This document shows positions 1 to 7,461 of a stretch of DNA of 12,586 nucleotides, piece after piece. Origin of the DNA: Acanthamoeba sp. SK_2022b (lineage: Eukaryota; Discosea; Longamoebia; Acanthamoebidae); contig JANDJZ010001102.1 of assembly GCA_027943245.1 (NCBI GenBank), forward strand, positions 1 through 12,586. The letters run 5' to 3'. The position numbers and the translations under genes were made by a program. The first letter of the stretch is position 1. Every line of letters begins with the position of its first letter. The notes beneath the pieces were generated by a model. The model was not told where the DNA came from, did no database searches, and saw only the letters and a list, made by a program, of their open reading frames with translations.

Positions 1-775
1 TGTGGTGATGTGGTGATGTGGTGATGTGGTGGTGTTGATGATGTGGTAATGATGATGTGGTGCTGTGGTGGTGTTGATGATGTGGTGATGATGATGTGGA
101 GATGTGGTGATGATGTGGTGCTGTGGTGGTGATATGGTGATGATGTGGTGCTGTGGTGGTGTGGTGATGGTGTGGTGGTGTTGTGATGGTGTTGTGGTGG
201 TATTGTGGTATCGTGGTAATGTTGTGGTGTTGTGTTGTGGTGCTGCTGTTGTGGTGGTGTTTTGGTAGTGTTGTGGGGGTGCTGTGGTGTTGTGGTGGTG
301 TGGTGGTGTGGTGGCGTGTTGGTGGTGATGTTGTAGTAATGGTGTGGTGCTGGTGTTGTGGTGGTGTGATAGTGTTGTGGAGGTGGTGTGGTTGTGGTGG
401 TGGTGGTGTTGTGGTTGTGGTGGTGGTGGTGTTGTGATGATGTTGTGATGGTGTGCTGATGTGATGGTGTTGTGATGATGTTGTGATGTTGTGCTGATGT
501 GATGGTGTTGTGATGGTGATGTGGTGATGTGATGTGGTGGTGCTGTGGTGATGATGTTGTGATGATGTTGTAATGATGTTGTTATGATGTTGTTATGATG
601 TTGTGATGATGTTGGATGATGTTGTGATGGTGTTGTGATGGTGATGTGGTGATGTGGTGGTGGTGTTGTGATGATGTAGTGATGATGTTGTGATTATGTT
701 GTGATGGTGCTGTGATGGTGATGTGGTGATGTGATGTTGTTATGGTGGTGTTGAGATGATGTTGTGATGATGATG
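1..775 (+). repeat. G/T-rich minisatellite, left arm part 1
   Basis: The stretch is made almost entirely of short blocks such as GTGGTGATG, GTTGTGGTG and GATGATGTTGTGATG, with very few C residues. The first ~430 bases favour GTGGTG blocks and the rest favour GATGATGTTGTGATGG blocks, so there are two variant domains. An open frame of 84 codons (183-437) encodes only V, W, C, G and L runs and is a by-product of the repeat. No promoter, RNA gene or mobile-element end is visible. The array continues to the left of the window. Confidence 0.95.
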
Positions 776-796
776 ACCACCATCACCATCACAATA
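764..796. other. Fold-back (hairpin) at a strand-switch point
   Basis: GTGATGATGATG (764-775) faces CATCACCATCAC (781-792) across a 5-base loop, ACCAC. These are inverted complements with one mismatch, and pairing continues a few bases outward. At this point the G-rich strand changes from plus to minus. The hairpin potential is read directly from the sequence; any role in creating the inversion is inference. Confidence 0.7.
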
Positions 797-1029
797 CCAT
801 CACAACATCACATCACCATCATCACATCACCATCATCACATCACCATCACAACATCATCACAACATACCATCACAACACTATCACATCACATCACCATCA
901 CAACATCATCACAACAGCACAATACCATCACAACATCATCACAACATACCATCACAACACTATCACAACATCACAACATCACAACATCATCACAGCATCA
1001 CAATACCATCACAACATCATCACAACACC
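776..1029 (-). repeat. Inverted block of the same minisatellite
   Basis: Here the plus strand is C/A-rich (CATCACAACATCATCACAAC), the exact reverse sense of the flanking GATGATGTTGTGATG blocks. The block is about 254 bp, bounded by a hairpin at 764-796 and a shorter fold-back at 1022-1043 (ACAACAC/GTGTTGT with minor loops). Inside it, a segment of about 43 bp is repeated with an 81-bp offset (844-886 and 925-967). It looks like a piece of the left-hand array in opposite orientation. The His/Thr/Ile-rich open frame at 764-1051 is not a gene. Confidence 0.9.
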
Positions 1030-2685
1030 AGTTGTAGTGTTGTTATGGTGATGTTGTGGTGGTGTTGTGGTGGTGTTGTGGTGTTGTGGTGGCGTTGTGG
1101 TGGTGCTGTGGTGCTGCTGTTGTGGGGGTGTGGGTGTGGTGGTGTTGAGGTGTTGTAGTGGTGATGTTGTGGTGGTGTTGGTGTAGGTGGTATCATGGTG
1201 TTGTTGTGGTGATGTTGTGGTGGTGGTGTGATGGTGATGTTGTGATGGGGGTGTGATGGTGATGTGGTGGTGTTGCGGTGGTGGTTTGGTGTGGTGTGTT
1301 GGTGTTGGTGTTGTGGTGATGTTTTGGTTGTGTGGTGTGACAGTGTTGGAGTTGTGGTGGTGTTGTGGTGGTGTGATTTTGGTAGTGTGGTGATATGGTG
1401 ATGGTGTGGTGTTGTGGTAGTGTTGATGTGGTGTTGGGGAGTTGTGGTTGTGTGGTGACAGTGTGGTGTTGTTGTGGTGTTATGGGAGTGTTGTGGTGAT
1501 GGTGTTGTGGTGATGGTGTTATGGTGTGGTGATGTTGTGGTGTGTATGTGGTGGTGTGGTGGTGTTGTTGTGGCGATGGTGTGGTATAGTTGATGGTTGC
1601 AGTGGTGGCATGGTAATGTTGTGGTGGTGTGATGTTGTGGTGTTGTGGTGTTGGTGTGTTGTTGTTGTGGTGTTGTGGTTGCATTGTGGTGTTGCTACTG
1701 TGGTGTTGGGCTGCTGTTGTGGTGTGGTGTTGGGGTGATGTGGTGGTCTTGTGGTAGTGTGGTGGTGATAGTGTGGTGATGATGTGGTGATGTTATGGTG
1801 TTGTGGTGGTGTGATGTTGTGTTGTGGTGGTGTGGTGTTGTGGTGATGTTGTGGTGTGGTGTGATGATGGTGTTGTGATGTTGTGGTGTTGTGATGTTGT
1901 GGTGTTGCGATGGTGTTGTGATGTTGTGGTGTTGTGATGTTGTGGTGTTGTGATGGTGGGTGTTGTGGTGGTGATGTTGTGTTGCTGTTGTGTTGCTGTT
2001 TTGTTGTGGTTGTGGTGTAGTGGTGGTTGCCATGCTGTTGAGATGTTGTGGTGATGTTGTGGTGTTGTGGTGTGGTGATGGTGGTGTTGTTGTGGTGATG
2101 GTGGTGTTGTGGGAGTATTGGTGAGGTGATGGTGCTGTGGTGATGTTGTGGTGCTGTGGTGGTGTTGTGGTGATGTGGTGATGTTGGTGTAGGGTTGTTG
2201 TCATGATTGTAGTGGTGTTGTGGTGGTGCTGTTGGTGTTGTGGTGATGTGATGGTGTTGTGATAATGGTGTGGTGATTTGTGGTGATGATGTGGTGGTGT
2301 GGTGATGTTGTGGTGATGGTGTTGTGGTGATGTTGTGGTGGGGTGGTGGGGTGGTGGTGTAGTGGTGATGGTGTTGTGATGGTGTTGTGGTGATGGTGTT
2401 GTGGTGATGTTGTGGTGATGGTGTTGGTGATGGTGTTGTGATGGTGTTGGGGTGATGGTGTGGTGATGGTGTTGTGATGGTGTTGTGGTGATGTTGTGGT
2501 GGGGTGGTGGGGTGGTGGTGTAGTGGTGATGGTGTGATAATGGTTGTGGTGATGTTGTGGTGGTGATGGTGTTGTGATGTTGTGATGGTGTTGTGATGGT
2601 GTTGTTGTGATGGTGTTGTGGTGATGTGGTGGTGTGGTGATGGTGTGGTGATGTTGTAAGGGTGTGGTGATGGTGTGGTGATGGT
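1030..2685 (+). repeat. G/T-rich minisatellite, left arm part 2
   Basis: The array resumes in the original orientation, built from GTTGTGGTGATG, GTTGTGGTGGTG and TGTGGTGATGGT blocks. C is rare. Irregular blocks with CTG, TTTTGG or CATGG between 1100 and 2200 suggest old, degenerate copies, while 2250-2690 is more regular. The reverse strand stays open for up to 392 codons (1519-2697) as runs of H, T, P, Q, S and N. Such composition with no other sequence character is expected from a repeat lacking TAA/TAG/TGA on that strand, so I do not call a gene. Confidence 0.95.
2313..2535 (+). repeat. Internal 62-bp exact duplication, 161-bp offset
   Basis: Bases 2313-2374 and 2474-2535 are identical, including the unusual run GGTGGGGTGGTGGGGTGGTGG and a TGTAG interruption. 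This indicates a recent higher-order duplication in the right part of the left array. The GGGG-containing core is also the most G-dense spot of this array. Confidence 0.85.
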
Positions 2686-3054
2686 TAAAGTTAACAAAAA
2701 TTTATCAAAGTTTAATATTTAATAATTAAAATCAAATTGCTGATTAAAAGAAATAGAAATCGCATAAAAAACAGCAAGATAAAATAATCAAAAAAGAATA
2801 AATAAAAAGTTGTGAACAGAAATTCCACAGAAAAAGCAACAATAAATTTTTAAATCAATATAAAGTTAATGTTAAAAAATAATTTTTTGTTCTTTAGATT
2901 TATTTTAATTTTAGATTTATTTTTATCTCTTGTTTTTCTCAATTTTTTAATATTCCTTTAAATTTATATCATTTCTTTTTATTTTTTATTTTTTATATTT
3001 ATTTTCTTTAGATTTCTCTTTTAATTACTTTGTATTTCTTTGGTTATCCTGTCA
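2686..3054. other. AT-rich spacer without recognisable genes
   Basis: After the last GGTGATGG block the sequence changes abruptly to AT-rich, non-tandem DNA: A-rich up to about 2880, then increasingly T-rich as it grades into the next array. No open frame of note, splice pattern or RNA fold was recognised. Short AT inverted complements such as TTTAAT and ATTAAA occur near 2711-2730 but are expected by chance at this composition. Confidence 0.8.
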
Positions 3055-3825
3055 TTTCCCTTTTTATTTTCTTTTATTTTCTTTTTATTTTCTTTTTTTT
3101 CCGATTTCCTTTTATTTTCTTTTTATTTTCTTTTCATTTTCTTCCTATTTTCTTTTTATTTTCTTTTTATTTTCTTCCTATTTCCGTTTTTTTCTTTTTA
3201 TTTTCTTTTTATTTTCTTTTCATTTTTCTTCCTATTTTCTCCTTATTTTCTTTTTATTTTCTTTTCATTTTCTTCCTATTTTCTTTTTTATTTTCTTTTT
3301 ATTTTCTTCATTTCCGTTTTTTCTTTTTATTTTTCTTTTTATTTTCTTTTCATTTTCTTCCTATTTTCTTCTTATTTTCTTTTTATTTTCTTTTCATTTT
3401 CTTCCTATTTTCTTTTTATTTTCTTTTTATTTTCTTCCTATTTCCGTTTTTTTCTTTTTATTTTCTTTTTATTTTCTTTTCATTTTCTTCCTATTTTCTT
3501 CTTATTTTCTTTTTATTTTCTTTTCATTTTCTTCCTATTTTCTTTTTATTTTCTTTCTTTTCTTTTTATTTTCTTTTTTTATTTTCTTTTCAGTTTCTTT
3601 CCTATTTTCTTATTTTTCTTTTTTTATTTTCTTTTATTTCTTTCCTATTTTTTTTTATTTTCTTTTTATTTTTCTTTCTTATTTCTCTTTTATTTTCTTC
3701 CTATTTTCTTTTTATTTTCTTTCGATTTCCTTTTCATTTTCTTTTATTTTCTTTTTATTTTCTTCCGATTTTCTTTTTATTTCCTTCCAATTTTCTTTTT
3801 ATTTTCTTCCTATTTTCCCATATTA
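3055..3825 (+). repeat. T-rich 11-bp minisatellite (TTTTTATTTTC)
   Basis: The array is built from 11-base blocks: TTTTTATTTTC with variants TTTTCATTTTC, TTCCTATTTTC and TTCTTATTTTC. Frequent 1-2 base indels occur in T runs. A rarer block containing TTTCCGTTTTT recurs at 3181, 3311 and 3441, exactly 130 bases apart each time, so there is a second repeat level. Several frames stay open for over 300 codons as F/L/S/I/Y runs that mimic membrane segments; this is a consequence of the repeat and not evidence of a transporter. The array ends sharply at about 3825 against the aminotransferase remnant. Confidence 0.95.
3181..3570 (+). repeat. Three copies of a 130-bp higher-order unit
   Basis: The marker TTTCCGTTTTT is found at 3181, 3311 and 3441. 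Each is followed by the same succession of block variants: several TTTTTATTTTC, then TTTTCATTTTC, then TTCCTATTTTC. The equal spacing shows that groups of about twelve 11-bp blocks were duplicated together. Confidence 0.8.
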
Positions 3826-3969
3826 CCAGCATCCGTGGTGTTGGCGGAACCAGTCTGCTGGCGCGCAGAAGCATCTCTCAACAGCGAGAAGGGTATGGTT
3901 GCAGCAGTCATCAGCACTCACTTGCATGGGCAACCAGGGGCAGTAGGTGTAGGGCGCACCATGTGCACA

Positions 3970-4181
3970 CTGGGCATCATCAACCAACTGAATGCAAGAG
4001 AGAGAGAGAGAGAGAGTAACAACAACAGTGTGACAGTGAGTTAGCCCATAACATAATTATGACAAATATCAACAACAACAAAAAAAAAATGATAATAATC
4101 TTAGAGATAATAAAATGATTAACTAAAAACAAACCAGTCAGCTGGAAACAGCGTCAGGGACAGGGCAGGTGGAGGTCATAC
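3970..4181 (-). other. Probable GT-AG intron with (AG)10 near its 3' end
   Basis: The SNSKIV-containing exon can end at a GTATGA donor (4181), and the next conserved block (VHMV..APYTYC) starts after GATGATGCCCAG (AG at 3970-3971). The 212 bp between are AT-rich, contain an A run (4079-4089) and hold the (AG)10 microsatellite. The composition differs clearly from the exon blocks. Confidence 0.6.
3997..4016 (+). repeat. (AG)10 microsatellite
   Basis: A perfect dinucleotide run of ten AG units, lying in the putative intron of the aminotransferase remnant. Confidence 0.98.
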
Positions 4182-4280
4182 CCATATTGGTTCCTGTCAG
4201 ACAGACAATCTTGGAGTTGCTGAGAGCGCAACATGGTGCCCACCATGGTGCATTGGACGTGGAAGCTGTTCATGAATGTT

Positions 4281-4339
4281 CTGGCAAAAGGAGTCAGACG
4301 AGGCCGTGGAAGGCAAAGTGAAACGAGCGCACAACGCAC
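4281..4339 (-). other. Possible short intron or insertion
   Basis: Between NII (4341-4349) and the FHV..CTMVGTM block there are about 60-70 bases that fit no part of the family. They start with GTGCGT and end CCTTTTGCCAG on the minus strand, so a short intron is possible. The joined frame does not work as written, so it could also be an insertion. Confidence 0.4.
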
Positions 4340-4509
4340 TGATGATGTTCTGCATCTTGGTGGTGTGATGGGCCAGCTTGATGGAGGCCTCAACCGCCTT
4401 GGCGCCGCTGTTGGAGAAGAAGAAGAAGAAGGTGTAAGTCCCTTGGGCACGATGGGCTTCAGCTCCTCCACCAGCTTGAGCATGGGCTTGTGGTACACAC
4501 GATGTTGAT

Positions 4510-4609
4510 CTACATACACCATGCAGGACACGTGACCAACAGCGCAGACGTGAGCCAATAATGGGCTGTGCGTGGAGGTCAGGTCTGAAGGCCTATGGGG
4601 TAACCATAC
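4510..4609 (-). other. Probable GT-AG intron in the aminotransferase remnant
   Basis: On the minus strand the block encoding GKLIHSQ ends with CAGCCAG followed by GTATGG. About 100 bases later TGTATGTAG precedes ATCAACATCGTG, which restarts the conserved reading (INIV..YHKPM). Protein continuity across the gap and canonical ends support an intron. Two extra bases (TG) just after the acceptor break the frame. Confidence 0.65.
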
Positions 4610-4905
4610 CTGGCTGTGGATGAGCTTGCCCACCTTAGCTCCTGCGCGGCAGCGACCACGCGCGGGTGGCAGTGACACCGGTGTTCACACCACACCAATG
4701 CCAGTCGAAAAGTTGACAGCAGCTTCTTACCTGCACCATGGATGTTAGCGCCATCACTAACGCTCTTGGGCACAATACTGAATTAAATATAAATCTCCAC
4801 TTGATCTTGATTCAATTTTGATGCATGATGGCAGGGCCAGGGGCACAATTATTATGTAATGTGAAAATTTGAATCTCAACGCGTACCGTCGCTGCCACAG
4901 AAGGC

Positions 4906-4925
4906 CTCTCTCTCTCTCTCTCTCT
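4906..4925 (+). repeat. (CT)10 microsatellite
   Basis: Ten perfect CT units, the same length as the AG run at 3997-4016 but on the opposite strand. Confidence 0.97.
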
Positions 4926-5011
4926 TCAAACTTGAGCATCTAGTTGCGCCATAGCGGTCTCATTGTTTTTGGGTGTGGAAGGTGTTGCCAATGTGACCAT
5001 GTGACTGCACG

Positions 5012-5031
5012 AGGTCTGGGCGCCCAGACCT
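5012..5031. other. Perfect 20-bp palindrome
   Basis: AGGTCTGGGC is followed directly by its exact reverse complement, GCCCAGACCT, with no loop. The centre is GGCGCC. It is GC-rich and sits in otherwise non-repetitive sequence. It could form a cruciform or bind a dimeric protein; there is no evidence for either beyond symmetry. Confidence 0.9.
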
Positions 5032-5307
5032 TCATGGTTCCTTGAAGCGCACTCTCCTCATCATCTGGTGGTAGGTCGTGCGCACCAGGAAGGTAGGGCT
5101 GGCAGGAAAAGTAGGATGCTTGGCCGGGACTTCCTGAGGCGCCAGAGAACGAATGCCAGGGGAAGAGAGATAATCAGCATCGACCAATGCGGTGATGTGT
5201 TGGTGTTGGTTGCTGTGAGAAGACTTGTCTCTTATCATCTCCACAGTAGTTCTGGTGATGGCGATCACTGTGCTGTGGGAAGAAGCACGACTGGGGGAGG
5301 TACCCGT

Positions 5308-5324
5308 GAGAGAGAGAGAGAGAG
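5308..5324 (+). repeat. (GA)8 microsatellite
   Basis: Eight GA units plus a final G, the third GA/CT tract within 1.4 kb of the island. Confidence 0.97.
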
Positions 5325-5509
5325 CACACCATCACAAGACCACCATGGGATCAGGGCGACTCACAGCGGATCCAATCATGAAGGCTACCTGCTTGAGTCG
5401 TTGGGGCCCTGGGCTCTCACTTGAGCCGCTACGCGAGGAATCCCATGGCGCGCCGCACCCTCGGTTGAGAGCCAAACTGAGATTGTTGATGAAGTGCGGA
5501 CTTGGTTAC

Positions 5510-5805
5510 AAGCCCTCAGGTTCTTCTCCCGCGGACTTCGACCACTCGTGACCCCATTGACCACCTCGATGGATTCTGGGTAAGAGCCAGTGCCATGGCC
5601 ACCACTGACCTGAAGGTCCAAGTGCTCCTGAGCATTGCCCCAGGGGATACTTTTCATGAGGGTCGATGTACATACATCTGCGGTGCAATTGGTAGGTAGA
5701 TGGTTGCTCACATGATGATCTCGGCCAAGGCACGCTTGCTGCTCACCAATTATTTAGAGAGTTGAGAAAGTGCCGCCAGTTTGTTGGCGATGGCCAGCGA
5801 TGAGG
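5510..5805 (-). pseudogene. Possible C-terminal fragment of a class III aminotransferase
   Basis: Minus-strand pieces, in order and in different frames, resemble the region just after the PLP lysine in this family. They are LAIANKLAALSQL (about 5800-5762), LVSSKRALAEIIM (5749-5711), PPGA..RSTWTFRSVVAMALAL (about 5650-5585, compare the family's PPG-HGSTFGGNPVACAAALA) and SIEVVN (5573-5556). A stop and several frame shifts separate the pieces. The match is weaker than for the N-terminal half. The glycines of GGNP are not intact and the catalytic lysine cannot be placed with certainty. It lies upstream of the N-terminal exons in transcription sense, so it cannot be the missing end of that same gene as laid out here. 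Confidence 0.42.
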
Positions 5806-6004
5806 GCACCTTCAAATGCCCCCTCCCCCTCCCCATCTTCTAAAAGAGTGGATTTGCAATGTTTGCGCATTGTGCAGACAAGATGCGCCTTTCCTCTGGC
5901 GGAAGAAGAAAACAGAATGACAAGGAAGCTGGCACCAGCGAAAAGGCAGGCACTTTTACATCAACGGCCATTACCATTGGCGAGCAACTTTTACGTTGCC
6001 GGAT
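5806..6004. other. End of the single-copy island, no gene recognised
   Basis: Mixed-composition sequence with a C-rich stretch (CCCCCTCCCCCTCCCC at about 5820-5834). A short open frame on the plus strand reaches the start of the A-rich array. The IIEP and DEVQ motifs expected upstream of the C-terminal aminotransferase fragment were not found on the minus strand. Confidence 0.6.
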
Positions 6005-6775
6005 AAAGAAGAAAATAAAAATAAAAAATAAAGAAATTTAAAAGAAATTAAAAAGAAATAAAAAAGAAATTAAAAAATACAAAGAAAGTAAAAAGAAAAT
6101 GAAAAGAAATTAGAGAGAAATTAAAAAGAAATTAAAAAGAAATTAAAATAAAAATAAAATGAAAATAAAAAGAAATTTAAAAGAAAATAAAAAGAAAACA
6201 AAAGGAAAACAAAAGGAGAAAAATACGAAGAAAATAAAAAGAAAACTAAAAGAAATTCTAAATAAATTCAGAAGAAAAAACAAGGAAAATAAAAAGAAAA
6301 CTAAAAGAAATTCAAAAGAAACTGAAAAGAAATTCAAAAGAAAAATAAAAGAAATTCAAAAGAAATTCAAAAGAAAACTGAAAGAAATTAAAAAGAAATT
6401 CTGAATTAATTAAAAAAGAAAATTAATGGAAAATGAAAGAAAATAAAAAGAAAATTGAAAGAAAATGAAAAGAAAATCAAAAGAAATCCAAAGGAAAACA
6501 AAAAGAAAAAGGAATTCAAAGGAAAACAAAAAGAAATTAAAAAGAAATTTAAAAGAAAACAATAAGAAATTCAAAGGAAAACAAAAAGAAATTAAAAAGA
6601 AATTCAAAGGAAAACAAAAAGAAATTAAAAAGAAATTTAAAAGAAAACAAAAAGAAACTAAAAAGAAAACAAAAAGAAATTCAAAGGAAAACAAAAAGAA
6701 ATTAAAAAGAAAACAAAAAGAAATTAAAAAGAAATTCAAAGGAAAACCAAAAGAAATTCAAAAGAAATTCATTAT
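6005..6775 (-). repeat. A-rich 11-bp minisatellite (AAAAAGAAATT)
   Basis: The plus strand is built from 11-base blocks of the type AAAAAGAAATT, with variants containing TCAAAAG, TCAAAGG and AAAACA. The marker TTCAAAGG occurs at about 6515, 6570, 6603, 6680 and 6735; the gaps of 55, 33, 77 and 55 are all multiples of 11. The reverse complement of the block, AATTTCTTTTT, is nearly the same as the unit of the T-rich array on the other side of the island. The K/E/N-rich frames (6159-6404, 6465-6785) and their F-rich reverse frames are repeat translations. Confidence 0.93.
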
Positions 6776-6800
6776 ACAATTTTAAGAAATTTCGTCATCT

Positions 6801-6863
6801 CCTAGGTTACCATATGCGTTTCCTAGGTTACCAGATGTATTTTCTAGGTTACCATGCTGATTT
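6801..6863 (+). repeat. Three 21-bp tandem copies with CCTAGGTTACCA
   Basis: The motif CCTAGGTTACCA recurs at 6801, 6822 and (with TCTAGG) 6843, a period of 21 bp, with diverged tails. It bridges the A-rich array and the satellite. Confidence 0.85.
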
Positions 6864-6883
6864 CTGGATTTCTATACACGGTC

Positions 6884-7461
6884 GTGTTGTCCAGGCCGAG
6901 AGGCGTCGTTTGGCCCGGTTAGCACACTTCTTGCTATCCATACAAGCGAGAAAAACCACAATCTTTGTTTTTAGGTCCGATTTCAACCCAATTTTCAATC
7001 CTTGAATTTTTGCTGCAAGCTTTTGGCCTATCTGACCATGCCAGCGTGTTGCCCGCGTTCTGAAGCGTTGTTGGGCCCGGTTAAAACGCATCTAGCTATC
7101 AGTACAAGCGAGAACAACCACAATCTTTGTTTTCAGGTCCAATTTCAGCCCAATTTATGATACTGATGTCAGCCTTTGGCCTTTCTGACCATACTATCGT
7201 GTTGCCCACGTCGAGAGGCGTCGTTTGGCCCGGTTAAAACGCTTCTAGCTATCAGTACAAGCGAGAAAAACCACAATCTTTATTGTCACGTCGATTTAGG
7301 GCCAATCTTCAATCCTTATGTCAGCTTTTAGCCTTTCTGATCATGCTGTCGTGTTGCGCACATCGTGAGGCGTCGTTTGGCCCGGTTAAAACGCTTCTAG
7401 CTATCAGTACAAGCGAGCAAAATGACAATCTTTGTTTACACGTGTTTCTGATCATGCCATT
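6884..7461 (+). repeat. Satellite of about 152 bp, four tandem copies
   Basis: Copies begin with GTGTTG at 6884, 7046, 7199 and 7351 and measure about 162, 153, 152 and 111 bp; the last is internally shortened. A 51-bp core that includes GGCCCGGTTAAAACGC and AGTACAAGCGAG is identical in copies 3 (7215-7265) and 4 (7367-7417). It is close in copy 2 and more diverged in copy 1. The remainder (TTTGGCCTTTCTGACCAT and similar) varies more. Short open frames cross copies without regard to the unit, so this looks non-coding. The composition is balanced, unlike all neighbouring arrays, and I do not recognise the family. Confidence 0.9.

Larger units (their letters stand above)
3830..4771 (-). pseudogene. 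Class III PLP-dependent aminotransferase, N-terminal half, broken
   Basis: Reading down the minus strand, family motifs appear in the correct order but in shifting frames. They are GKKLL, then FSTGIGVV (frame break) NTG (frame break) HCHPRVVAAAQE at about 4770-4640; GKLIHSQ, ending at a possible donor (4610/4609); YHKPMLKLVEELKPIVPKG after a possible acceptor (4510/4509); FFFFFSNSGAKAVEASIKLA (about 4430-4370); NII (4341-4349); FHV..CTMVGTM then SNSKIV (about 4260-4206); and APYTYC...CC..TLLAVER (about 3952-3870). In this family these form the substrate and PLP-phosphate side of fold-type I aminotransferases that use amino donors such as 4-aminobutyrate or N-acetylornithine. The central IIEP, DEVQ and PLP-lysine segments should follow below 3830 but the T-rich array begins there. 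At least five indels are needed to keep frame, for example one missing base near 4434-4436. Either the copy is dead or the read quality is poor. Family assignment is strong; the substrate cannot be told. Confidence 0.82.
4772..5509. other. Anonymous part of the single-copy island
   Basis: No gene could be recognised here. 4772-4900 is AT-rich and could be intron or 5' flank of the aminotransferase remnant. The rest has mixed composition with open frames of 60-118 codons on both strands that match no family I know. The minus-strand frame at 5032-5268 (78 codons, ending RRVRFKEP) is the most protein-like, but I cannot assign it. The stretch contains (CT)10 at 4906-4925, a GA run at 5308-5324 and a perfect palindrome at 5012-5031. 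Confidence 0.6.

Noticed and set aside
1..775. Telomeric repeat
   Set aside because: The G/T-rich strand is suggestive, but no TTAGGG-, TTTAGGG- or TTTTAGGG-type unit is seen and the array does not sit at a sequence end that can be shown to be terminal.
1193..2697. Long minus-strand open frames rich in His, Thr, Pro, Gln and Asn
   Set aside because: They are direct translations of GTGGTGATG repeats, which lack stop codons on that strand. Overlapping frames give equally long products, and no non-repeat sequence is present.
3030..4044. Two overlapping Phe/Leu-rich open frames of about 330 codons that resemble a multi-pass membrane protein
   Set aside because: Both frames are open over the same T-rich array, and hydrophobicity is forced by TTT/TTC/TTA codons. 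The ends run into the aminotransferase remnant on the wrong strand.
4154..4678. 174-codon minus-strand open frame as a complete small protein
   Set aside because: It crosses probable introns and joins aminotransferase motifs from different frames with out-of-frame stretches, so the continuous reading is accidental.
5844..5905. DEVQ-like segment of an aminotransferase near GTGCAGACAAGATGCGCC on the plus strand
   Set aside because: It is on the strand opposite to all other aminotransferase pieces and the flanking codons do not fit the family.
6159..6785. Lys/Glu/Asn-rich open frames resembling a charged coiled coil
   Set aside because: They are translations of the 11-bp A-rich repeat. The reverse strand is open too (6143-6337, 6410-6739), as expected from composition alone.
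6849..7091. 80-codon minus-strand open frame in the satellite
   Set aside because: It covers parts of two satellite copies without keeping frame between copies and has no recognisable motif.
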